Positions 17,767 to 24,395 of a stretch of DNA of 24,395 nt are shown in pieces. The number at the start of each line of letters is the position of its first letter. Position 1 is the first letter of the stretch. The DNA lies in the IMG/VR virus record IMGVR_UViG_3300047546_001521, positions 1-24,395 of that record; one strand, written 5' to 3'. The notes beneath the pieces are model-generated. The model was given only the letters and a program-made list of their open reading frames with translations. It did not search any database and had not been told where the DNA came from. A program made the position numbers and the translations under genes. Origin of the DNA: a virus.

Positions 17767-19699
17767 GGCAGACTCCGCCGGCGCAGGCTGGTTCAACTGC
17801 TGGATTTTCTTTGAAACCTCCGACATTCAGATTGACCTTTGACCAATCAGCATTTAGCAATTTATTATATTTTTCAACCATTTGAGCATTGTCATCCTCA
17901 ACTGTTTGATATGGCGCATTTTCATAAACATGATCACCATAGTCAGATAAAAGGGATATGCCTTTTACGCTATCTCTGAGACGCCAAATCCTAGATGTCA
18001 GATCATCCCACTCATCGGCTTTGACGGTGCAGGTGTTTGACACATTATGAGTCAATCCGAATTGATCTTTTTCTCTGAGTTGAGTTGTTGGCTTTACCCA
18101 GTACCTTTGAATAAATTCAACCTTCTCCAAAAATTCAGCTGCTGATAGATCTTTTCTGACAATCGCACCGGTTGGAGCCTCGCAGGCAAAAGAGACAATC
18201 CCAACTTGAGGATCTCTATCATCGCAGACTTCTGGCAATTGGCTGACAATCTCTTGCCAAATTGGATTTATTTTATTTATCCTCATGGTGCGAATGTACT
18301 TTTTAGCATGATAGGGATGGATGCCAGCTGAGCAACCAGCAACGGTTGAGCTGTTGCCGGATGGCTTGATTGTTGTTGCTCTAAGTGCTGGATTTATGCC
18401 GATCTTTTTTGCAATCAATTTATTTTCATCAACCACAATTTGAGCACAAGACTTCAGCAAAAATTCGTCAAAAATCATTCCTGGTGCACTCATGATGCCA
18501 GTCATAGAGACGCCTAAAAGTGCATCTCTTTCGATGATCTTTTTAGTGGTCTCTCCAAGATAGCCAGTATTTGTGTAGCTGGCTTGAAGAGTGCCTAAGA
18601 AGGCAGCGGCGGCGCATACTTCTTTAAGTTGATCTGCATTGTCAATCTTTGCAACAACAATTTCATTTAAATTGCATACAGCCCAGCCGCTTTGAGTTGT
18701 ACCATCTTCATTTTTATAGGTTGGATAAAGACCTATTTCCCCGCACGGATTTGTCGCAAAATCTTTACTAGATGCAAAGAAAAATCCAGGCTCACCATAT
18801 TGTTTGGCGTTGTCGATGATGGTTGTAAAGGTCTCTTTTTTCTCAAATCCATCCAAGACGATTTGAGCGCTGATATTTGCATAAGCGCGTTGGGGATTGT
18901 CTTTCCACCAATCGCCAGTTTTAGCGGTCATCATCTCATCATCATCCGGTGAAAAGAGTGCAATTGTTGCCGCTCGTCTTGAGCTCAATAAAGCGGCGTG
19001 GCTTATGTGCATGAAGATATCAAAACATTGGATTGACTTAAGTCTTAGTTGACCTTGATTGACTGCATCATCAAGAATTGATCTAACTTTTTCAATTGCA
19101 GTTTCAAGCACTTTGGGACCTGGAGCAACGCCACCGATAGAGATTGAGGCCCCTTCTGGTCTGACTTGATCATAATGAAAATTTATGCAGTAGCCAGCTT
19201 CATCCTCATTGGCTGGCAAATAGCTTTTCATGAGTGAGTTGATAGCCTCAGCCCATCCCTCGATTGAGTCTTCAACAACATGAATTTTCTTTAGTCTTGA
19301 GCCTCTTTGATCTTTAGAAATGAGGTTTGGAAGTTTATTAATATGATGTTTTTGCACTGAAAAACCGACACCGCAGCCGCTCATGAGGAGCCAAAAACCT
19401 TCAGCGAAAAATCGCACTCGGTCAACATAACTGGCGGTGCAGTTGTACATACGCATATTATTGCGCTTGATAGCAATCCCCGCAAATTGCGTGCTTCTTT
19501 GAGATGGAAACACCAATCCAGCATATACGAATTTATTGAATACTTGCTCAATGCTCGATGATAGATAAGGAAATTTTTCTTGATGCATGTGCTTGACTCG
19601 AGTCATCGCATCAATGTATGTTTCTCTTGTGCCGTCCGGTTTGATATGTGCGTATTGGGTAGCAAAGGCAACTCTGCCAAGAAGTGCGTTTTGTGACAT
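17759..19699 (-). CDS. nrdJ: Adenosylcobalamin-dependent (class II) ribonucleotide reductase
   Basis: 646 residues from the ATG at 19699 (MSQNALLGRVAF), preceded by GGAG at 7-nt spacing; a TTG frame to 19738 is less likely. Class II features: NPCGEI (317-322) with the thiyl-radical Cys319 and Glu321; MYNCTASYV (Cys87) and WAVCNLNEI (Cys342) as the probable redox pair; LLMSGCGVGFSVQK (105-117); TIKPSGNSSTVAGCSAGIHP; and a C-terminal CAGGVC (639-644) that resupplies electrons. The enzyme reduces ribonucleotides to deoxyribonucleotides with B12, without oxygen dependence or a small subunit, and resembles the monomeric Lactobacillus-type triphosphate reductase but is shorter than its roughly 740 residues. 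It is placed after the lysis genes and ends convergently with the RecT-like gene. Confidence 0.88.
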   Translation of the reverse strand: MSQNALLGRVAFATQYAHIKPDGTRETYIDAMTRVKHMHQEKFPYLSSSIEQVFNKFVYAGLVFPSQRSTQFAGIAIKRNNMRMYNCTASYVDRVRFFAEGFWLLMSGCGVGFSVQKHHINKLPNLISKDQRGSRLKKIHVVEDSIEGWAEAINSLMKSYLPANEDEAGYCINFHYDQVRPEGASISIGGVAPGPKVLETAIEKVRSILDDAVNQGQLRLKSIQCFDIFMHISHAALLSSRRAATIALFSPDDDEMMTAKTGDWWKDNPQRAYANISAQIVLDGFEKKETFTTIIDNAKQYGEPGFFFASSKDFATNPCGEIGLYPTYKNEDGTTQSGWAVCNLNEIVVAKIDNADQLKEVCAAAAFLGTLQASYTNTGYLGETTKKIIERDALLGVSMTGIMSAPGMIFDEFLLKSCAQIVVDENKLIAKKIGINPALRATTIKPSGNSSTVAGCSAGIHPYHAKKYIRTMRINKINPIWQEIVSQLPEVCDDRDPQVGIVSFACEAPTGAIVRKDLSAAEFLEKVEFIQRYWVKPTTQLREKDQFGLTHNVSNTCTVKADEWDDLTSRIWRLRDSVKGISLLSDYGDHVYENAPYQTVEDDNAQMVEKYNKLLNADWSKVNLNVGGFKENPAVEPACAGGVCLI

Positions 19700-19741
19700 G
19701 ATCTTCTCCATGTGAAAGGGATGATCATTAAAACACAAATC

Positions 19742-19984
19742 TCACTTGTTTTTTAAAAAATCTAAATTCGTTTCTATTCTTTCAAGAATAACCGTGTGTT
19801 GATTTAGAGTTTTATTGATCATATCAAGCTCTGCATCGGTTTTTTCTTGCTTGACCAGTAGCGCCATAGTTTGATGCTCTAAAAGTGCAATTCGCTTATC
19901 ATATGACGAGAAGATTTTGAAAGCTGGCAGAAGTGCAGTGATAACAGCTGTTAAAGCTGAAATTGAGATCATATCACTATTCAT
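19742..19984 (-). CDS. Holin-like TM and coiled-coil protein (putative)
   Basis: 80 residues. A single N-terminal membrane helix (ISALTAVITALLPAFKIF, about 7-24) is followed by a charged heptad region (RIALLEHQTMALLVKQEKTD to LDFLKNK), a probable coiled coil. The gene starts 3 nt after the endolysin stop, which points to a lysis function: a holin-type pore, or an XhlA-like membrane partner, which usually has the opposite order with the coiled coil first. A spanin is less likely because no lipobox is visible. Function by context. Confidence 0.6.
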   Translation of the reverse strand: MNSDMISISALTAVITALLPAFKIFSSYDKRIALLEHQTMALLVKQEKTDAELDMINKTLNQHTVILERIETNLDFLKNK

Positions 19985-19987
19985 TTT

Positions 19988-20365
19988 TCAACCATCCCAT
20001 CTTGCTTTTGTACCTCGTACATCATAGTGCACAAAGCCCGATTTAATGTACTTGCCAAGACCGCCCTGCTTGATTTTGCCTTGAGCAATCAGCTTATCAA
20101 TTCGATTGTAAATCTCTTCAGTAGGTACGCCAGCAATCTTGATATCTGCCGCCTTAGCCTCCAAGTGTTGTGACTTGTCAGCACCACCAACCGCCGCATT
20201 TCTAGCAGGTGAACGATACCCGCTGATGATGACGATAGGCCTTTGAAAATGATCACGAATGACTTGAAGATTTTTCAGCAATTCAATCGCATTGGCCACC
20301 AGCTCGGGGGGGATTGAGTCGCTAAATTCAAGCTCAGACAGTTTAAAATTTTTTGTTACTTGCAT
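19988..20365 (-). CDS. Endolysin, M15 family zinc peptidase
   Basis: 125 residues. PIVIISGYRSPARNAAVGGA (43-62), SQHLEAKAADI (65-75) and FVHYDVRG (111-118) are the M15A signature. His67, Asp74 and His113 bind zinc, and Arg51 is the conserved partner. The enzyme would cut the peptide crosslinks of peptidoglycan (D-Ala-D-Ala or L-Ala-D-Glu type) at the end of infection. There is no signal peptide, so a holin is needed for release, consistent with the TM protein encoded 3 nt downstream. It follows three tail-fibre-like genes and has GGAAA upstream of the ATG. Length is normal for a catalytic-domain-only M15 endolysin. Confidence 0.87.
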   Translation of the reverse strand: MQVTKNFKLSELEFSDSIPPELVANAIELLKNLQVIRDHFQRPIVIISGYRSPARNAAVGGADKSQHLEAKAADIKIAGVPTEEIYNRIDKLIAQGKIKQGGLGKYIKSGFVHYDVRGTKARWDG

Positions 20366-20366
20366 T

Positions 20367-20876
20367 TTATTTCCAAGCCTTGATCAGAATGTGAGATTTA
20401 AAAGTTGTTCCCAGTGCACCATCTTGAGCGTTTAGCGTCACAACTGAAGTGGTGGACAATTTGTTTGCTCGCAATTTAATTGACTGAGATCCACCAGTGG
20501 CGTCTATATATAAACAGCACTTTTCTTGAGAGACCGGCGTTGAGCCAGATCGCCACAAAGTCATCAAGCCTTCAGATGATAAGACATTGTTTGATGTGTC
20601 GGTGAGCACATATCTGAGACGAGCATCAGCGGTGAGTGGCGCAGCAATAACGCATTTTAGTCGCACATCCAGAAAATACTTCCATCCGGCTTCAAGTGTG
20701 ATTGTTGTTGCTGAGCATGATACTGATGGATATCCAATAGATGATGCAATCTCATTCGTTGGCTCTCCTGAAAAAATGCTGATATCCGCTTCAGTGGCAG
20801 TAATCACTTGAGTTGCACTATTTGCCGGAAGAGCTGAGACGGATAAAGAAAGAGTTTTTGAATAAAAATAAGACAT
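20367..20876 (-). CDS. Small beta-rich tail/fibre-associated protein, paralogue A
   Basis: 169 residues, not recognised by family. It is predicted beta with Ser/Thr richness, and TTITLEAGWKYFLDVRLK (57-74) matches the TIVTLEAGYEYSIFTAL segment of the third gene upstream and the RYTYFVDVRHDL segment of the second. The ATG follows the upstream stop with no gap and GGAGG lies 10 nt before it. Position between the large tail fibre and the endolysin suggests a receptor-binding tip, decoration or fibre-cap protein on the virion. The three related genes probably arose by duplication. Confidence 0.55.
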   Translation of the reverse strand: MSYFYSKTLSLSVSALPANSATQVITATEADISIFSGEPTNEIASSIGYPSVSCSATTITLEAGWKYFLDVRLKCVIAAPLTADARLRYVLTDTSNNVLSSEGLMTLWRSGSTPVSQEKCCLYIDATGGSQSIKLRANKLSTTSVVTLNAQDGALGTTFKSHILIKAWK

Positions 20877-21263
20877 TTATGTGATCCTCCAGATTGCTTT
20901 AAAAGATTTGTCTGATGTGATCACCGCCGTACCAACTGATGAGCTTGTGCGTGTCATACTTGAATTTATCACATTTGCGCCACAATACGATTCGTCAGTC
21001 ATCATCGTCAATGATGATTGCCCATTGCATCTAAATGTTCCGCCAAACTTTGTGCCGGTTGACCAATGCCGCCAAAAATTCAAGCCGGCTGAAGATTCGT
21101 TGACAGTTAGATCATGCCTCACATCAACAAAATAAGTATATCGTGTGCTTAAGAAAGATGAATCAGTGTGTGATGTGATATCTGAGCTCACTGATGTGGC
21201 GCTATTGATATCAACAAGCATTGCGTTCACACTGGCCCCGTTGTCGCTGGGTAGATAGCTCAT
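20877..21263 (-). CDS. Small beta-rich tail/fibre-associated protein, paralogue B
   Basis: 128 residues from the ATG at 21263 (MSYLPSDNGASVNAM), which overlaps the upstream stop as ATGA; GGAG lies 9 nt upstream. A TTG at 21278 in the same frame is the alternative. STRYTYFVDVRHDL aligns with the strand pair of its neighbours, and the C-terminal ends of B and C (FKAIWRIT and RIEIWRTPL) are also alike. It is a Ser/Thr-rich beta protein, probably virion surface or fibre tip. No catalytic motif. Confidence 0.55.
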   Translation of the reverse strand: MSYLPSDNGASVNAMLVDINSATSVSSDITSHTDSSFLSTRYTYFVDVRHDLTVNESSAGLNFWRHWSTGTKFGGTFRCNGQSSLTMMTDESYCGANVINSSMTRTSSSVGTAVITSDKSFKAIWRIT

Positions 21264-21643
21264 AGTGGTGTTCTCCAAATCTCAATTCTCGAATTGGTGG
21301 TTATTGCCCCCGTTGCATTTATAGAGAATGAAATATCGCTTGTTGCATTTACTTGATCTAAGAGTTGATCTAAGCCGCTTCCTTGAGCCACAACACCAAT
21401 TGAATATGATGTCCCACTGACACCGTCAAAAATGTGATTGTAGTTGATTGTGCCAGTTGCTGAAGTTGCCAAGGCGGTAAAAATAGAATACTCATAGCCG
21501 GCTTCAAGAGTGACGATCGTTGTTGATATCGTTGGCAAAAAATCACCGTTCACATAAGAGAAAGTCACATTGCCAGATCCGGCAGATTGACACGATAGCA
21601 AAGCAAACTCTATGGTTGACGGTCTAGAAATTAGATGGCTCAT
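21260..21643 (-). CDS. Small beta-rich tail/fibre-associated protein, paralogue C
   Basis: 127 residues, ATG overlapping the tail-fibre stop as ATGA (21643-21640). TTIVTLEAGYEYSIFTALAT (42-61) is the segment shared with paralogue A; the rest is low-complexity Ser/Thr/Gly beta sequence (SATGTINYNHIFDGVSGTSY). It is coupled to the large tail fibre, so the two are likely made in a set ratio. A trimeric tip or adaptor on the fibre is the most reasonable role. Confidence 0.55.
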   Translation of the reverse strand: MSHLISRPSTIEFALLSCQSAGSGNVTFSYVNGDFLPTISTTIVTLEAGYEYSIFTALATSATGTINYNHIFDGVSGTSYSIGVVAQGSGLDQLLDQVNATSDISFSINATGAITTNSRIEIWRTPL

Positions 21644-24081
21644 TCAATGTACCATCCTGAAGATGTTGCGGTCAGCGTCACCGATGCATATTGCTGCGAT
21701 AGCGTCAAAGTCAAAGCGCCGTCAATGGTCTCAGATCCAGACGCATCAACCGTCACCGTTCCCGATCCGAGTTTTTTCAATACAATCTCAAGACCGTCAC
21801 AACCGGCCACCGCTGGCAGGTTGACCGTTACGGCTGACCCCCCGTTGTTGAGATAGTATTTTCTCTTTATCACTGATGAGGCTGGCGCTGAAATCGTAAG
21901 TGGAAAGGATGCCTCAGTGCTATATGTGGCTCTTGATGCACCGCTTGAAGTGGCAGAGATTTGGCCGTTTGTGATGCTGATGCCAGTGCCAGCGGTATAA
22001 TACGATTTCACTGATGAGACTGATGGAGCTTGATCTGGCTGAGTGCCTGCCATTGAATTCACAACCGCCGCCGTCTTTGCTAGCGTGTCAGTGTATTGTG
22101 TGATGGTGGTAGCGATTTGGCCGGTTGTGATTGTGATGCCAGTGCCAGCACTAAACGCATTTCTCGCAAGTGTATCTGAAAAATATTTGTTTGTTGTGCC
22201 TTCATTTAAATTGTCGGTTGTTTTTGTGGTCAATCGTGTATCAAACGCAGAATTAACTCTTGTGCTTGTATAATATAAATTACTTGAGCCTTCGCTTAAA
22301 TTATCGGTTGTTTTTGTGTCAAGCCTATTATCAAATCTCGTATTGGTATAATAGAGATTGGTTGATCCTTCGGTTAAATTGTCAGTTGTCAATGTGACAT
22401 TGCCAGAAACTGGAGAGACCGAATTGACCGAATTGACCGCTCCGGCATTGGCTAAAACATATGATTTCATTGCTGCCACTGATGCCGCTTGATTCGTTTG
22501 ATTGTTGTCGGTACTATTGACAACCGCCGCCGTTCTTGCCAGTGCATCGCTAAAGTATTTATTCGTTGCTCCCTCTGAAATATCATCAGTATCAAGTGAA
22601 ACCTCGCCAGTCTGACCATTGACCACAGTCACCGCACCACTTACGCCGAAAGCAATCCACGAACTACCGTCATAAATCCAAGATGATGAATTATCTGTTT
22701 GTATCGCAACATCCCCCTCCTGCGCCACTAAAGCATTCCTTTCAGTCGCATTAGCCACAACATGCACATCAGTGATTGCCAAAGAAGGAAGATGATTTGT
22801 AGGCACAAGACCATTTGCATCAAGCTCACAAATTCCGCTGTTTGCACCTTTTTGAAGTGCAATTCTAGCGTCTGCATCTGCATTAGTGTACTGCGTGATT
22901 GTTGATGAAATCTGACCACTAGAGAGAGAGATGCCAGTGCCGGCGGTATAGTACGATTTTACTGATGAAACTGATGGTGCTTGATCAGTTTGATTATCTG
23001 CCATGCTATTCACAACCGCCGCCGTTTTAGCGCGTGCAGTAGTAAAATAAAGGTTGGTTGATCCTTCGCTTAAATTATCAGTTGTTTTTGTCGTAAGTCT
23101 ATTATCAAATCTTGAATTCGTATAGAAAAGATTTGTTGATCCTTCGGTCAAATCATCGCTTGATGTTGGAATAGCTGGCTTATTTCTGAGCTCGCTATAT
23201 GATCCACTGAAAGAAGTGGAAAGACCATTATTGAGATCATAAACATAGCTATCCGAGTTTTGATATTGCACAACCGAGCCACTATTAAAGCCAGTGCGAC
23301 CAACTAGAACGACATTGCTTGTCAAGTTGGCTTGCAATGCATTTACCCCGCTGCATTCGGTCAAGATTGTCAATAGTGGTGAGCCGGCGCCAGATCTTGA
23401 TGAGGTGACGAATTGATTGCCTAAAGCACATCTATCAAAGTAAATTGTCGCCGTCACATTGGATGCAATAGAGATGCCACCAGCAAATGAGCATTGTTCA
23501 AAAGTGACAAAATTGGCCGTTGAATTGTTGATCGTAACGGTACTATCAAAGATAACATTTTTGAAATAGTGCCGGCCTTGAGTGCCATTGATCAAGAAAG
23601 ATCCCTCAATGTTGAGATTTTCAATCTTAATTCTTGTTGTACTTGCACCTGATATGGTTAAGCCTCGAGATAGCAACTCGCAACCATGCACGCCGGTTGG
23701 AGACTCTGGCGCTAAAATGTTGACATTTGCATGATCTGAGATTGTGACCGTTGAGCCGCCATAAGATCCAGCAGATACATAAATTGCACTTACTCCAGTT
23801 GATCCGGCAATATCGTCTAAGATCGCTTGAATATCGTTGACTCCATCATTTACATAATAAGAATTAGAATAAAGAGTCTTGTCTTGTACTGCATCTAAAG
23901 CAGTTTGATCAGCTTTAGCATCTAGATCGGTTTGCAGTGCAGCAGTGAAATATTGACGATCTGCATTTACGCCAGCATCGATATTGTCAGTAGTTAAAAC
24001 AACAACGCCAGTCTCTCCATTCACTGAATCAACTGCACCGCCACCGCCGCCACTTACTGGAGGCTTAATAATAATTGCCAT
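21640..24081 (-). CDS. Tail fibre/spike protein with repeats and beta-helix
   Basis: 813 residues. After a Gly-rich N-terminus and VNGETGVVVLTTDNIDAG, residues about 75-290 look like a right-handed beta-helix (DIQAILDDIAGSTGVSAIYV, then many short strands with G/N turns), as in pectate-lyase-like phage spikes. Residues about 300-700 carry at least six copies of a module of the type TTDNLSEGSTNLYYTxxR, common in fibres and baseplate proteins, alternating with VVNSMADNQTDQAPSVSSVK and GTGISLSSGQISSTITQYT segments. The C-terminus (KYYLNNGGSAVTVNLPAVAG, then GSETIDGALTLTLS) is a domain often seen at fibre ends. No intramolecular chaperone is seen. It probably binds or degrades a surface polysaccharide; no catalytic residues can be assigned by eye. 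Confidence 0.82.
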   Translation of the reverse strand: MAIIIKPPVSGGGGGAVDSVNGETGVVVLTTDNIDAGVNADRQYFTAALQTDLDAKADQTALDAVQDKTLYSNSYYVNDGVNDIQAILDDIAGSTGVSAIYVSAGSYGGSTVTISDHANVNILAPESPTGVHGCELLSRGLTISGASTTRIKIENLNIEGSFLINGTQGRHYFKNVIFDSTVTINNSTANFVTFEQCSFAGGISIASNVTATIYFDRCALGNQFVTSSRSGAGSPLLTILTECSGVNALQANLTSNVVLVGRTGFNSGSVVQYQNSDSYVYDLNNGLSTSFSGSYSELRNKPAIPTSSDDLTEGSTNLFYTNSRFDNRLTTKTTDNLSEGSTNLYFTTARAKTAAVVNSMADNQTDQAPSVSSVKSYYTAGTGISLSSGQISSTITQYTNADADARIALQKGANSGICELDANGLVPTNHLPSLAITDVHVVANATERNALVAQEGDVAIQTDNSSSWIYDGSSWIAFGVSGAVTVVNGQTGEVSLDTDDISEGATNKYFSDALARTAAVVNSTDNNQTNQAASVAAMKSYVLANAGAVNSVNSVSPVSGNVTLTTDNLTEGSTNLYYTNTRFDNRLDTKTTDNLSEGSSNLYYTSTRVNSAFDTRLTTKTTDNLNEGTTNKYFSDTLARNAFSAGTGITITTGQIATTITQYTDTLAKTAAVVNSMAGTQPDQAPSVSSVKSYYTAGTGISITNGQISATSSGASRATYSTEASFPLTISAPASSVIKRKYYLNNGGSAVTVNLPAVAGCDGLEIVLKKLGSGTVTVDASGSETIDGALTLTLSQQYASVTLTATSSGWYIE

Positions 24082-24083
24082 GA

Positions 24084-24395
24084 TTAAACAACCTTTCTAT
24101 TAAATGCACAAATCAACTTTAAATCATCACCGCTTGCGCCTTTTTTATAGGCGATAGTTGTGATTGCTCCGCCTTTTGTGCCTCCACATTGAAGATCAAT
24201 AGCGCCACCAGCTAAAACAAAAATTTCATTGGTTGTGCTATCTGATGCAGTGGTGCGAGGTCTTAGCTTTAAAAAAGCCGTTGATGATCCTGGATTGTAC
24301 ACACTGACATCACAAAAGGCTAAATCTGCATCAAGTGCTGATCCGGTTGTGCTATCAATGAAATCGCTAGAATTCAAATCGGTCCAGTCAGTGGA
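24084..24395 (-). CDS. Putative virion protein, 5' end outside window
   Basis: The frame is open from the right edge to the stop at 24084, 103 residues visible (beginning STDWTDLNSSDFIDSTTGSA). A TTG at 24377 exists but the frame continues past it, so the real start is probably outside. The sequence is Ser/Thr/Gly-rich and beta (LAFCDVSVYNPGSSTAFLKL, GGAIDLQCGGTKGGAITTI). It ends 2 nt before the tail-fibre start, whose SD AAAGG lies inside this gene. A fibre adaptor or tail structural protein fits the location; no family was recognised. Confidence 0.55.
   Translation of the reverse strand, partial: STDWTDLNSSDFIDSTTGSALDADLAFCDVSVYNPGSSTAFLKLRPRTTASDSTTNEIFVLAGGAIDLQCGGTKGGAITTIAYKKGASGDDLKLICAFNRKVV

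Noticed and set aside
17740-17790. A bidirectional terminator between the RecT-like gene and the reductase
   Set aside because: The stops overlap and no GC-rich hairpin with a T run is visible.
19700-19738. A longer reductase start at a TTG codon
   Set aside because: GGAG at 7-nt spacing marks the ATG at 19699; the extension adds 13 residues that do not look like the family.
21640-24081. Repeats in the tail-fibre gene as a possible CRISPR or mobile element
   Set aside because: They are codon-level repeats of a protein module with variable spacing and no spacer structure.

Overview
The window is part of the genome of a tailed double-stranded DNA phage or prophage (Caudoviricetes). Recognisable hallmarks are a large terminase, a Mu gp29-like (DUF935) portal, a Mu gpI-like protease with scaffold, tail-fibre genes, an endolysin, a DnaB-type helicase and a phage-style nucleotide-metabolism set. 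The host cannot be named from the sequence. No integrase, tRNA, rRNA, CRISPR array or insertion sequence was seen. Genes are tightly packed, often with ATGA stop/start overlaps, and Shine-Dalgarno (SD) sites are mostly clear, so starts could often be chosen from the sequence.

Layout. 1-3406 (leftward): portal, protease/scaffold and a capsid decoration-like protein cut by the window edge, from an extended -10 promoter near 3453-3461. 3553-4149 (rightward): a lone gene for a probable membrane/coiled-coil protein. 4133-9967 (leftward): two unknown genes, ssb, a ribbon-helix-helix protein, small and large terminase, a DNA methyltransferase, a 60-aa protein, and a cluster with three related two-HTH proteins. 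10051-11781 (rightward): thyX, a zinc-ribbon protein, a lytic transglycosylase and a dCMP deaminase. 11785-13673 (leftward): a GroES-like protein behind a structured leader, and a replication initiator with a degenerate AAA+ domain. 13799-17766 (rightward): a Cro-like HTH protein, helicase, four small unknown genes and a RecT-like annealing protein. 17759-24395 (leftward): tail-fibre proteins, an M15 endolysin, a holin-like protein and a B12-dependent ribonucleotide reductase.

How it works together. The reductase, dCMP deaminase and ThyX form a route to dNTPs and dTMP. The initiator, helicase, SSB and RecT-like protein are the replication and recombination module. The terminase, portal, protease/scaffold and capsid protein build and fill the head. 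The M15 endopeptidase, the TM/coiled-coil protein and possibly the transglycosylase deal with the cell wall.

Main points for a second look: (1) ssb is knocked out of frame by one extra copy of a 5-nt tandem repeat; removing one copy restores a canonical SSB whose stop couples to the next gene. (2) A 20-bp operator, TTTAAAC-N6-GTTTAAA, lies between -35 and -10 of three promoters around the Cro-like gene. (3) The initiator carries an AAA+ loader-like domain whose Walker A and B residues are lost. (4) A leader before the GroES-like gene has mutually exclusive hairpins. (5) Three tandem two-HTH paralogues sit beside the packaging genes.
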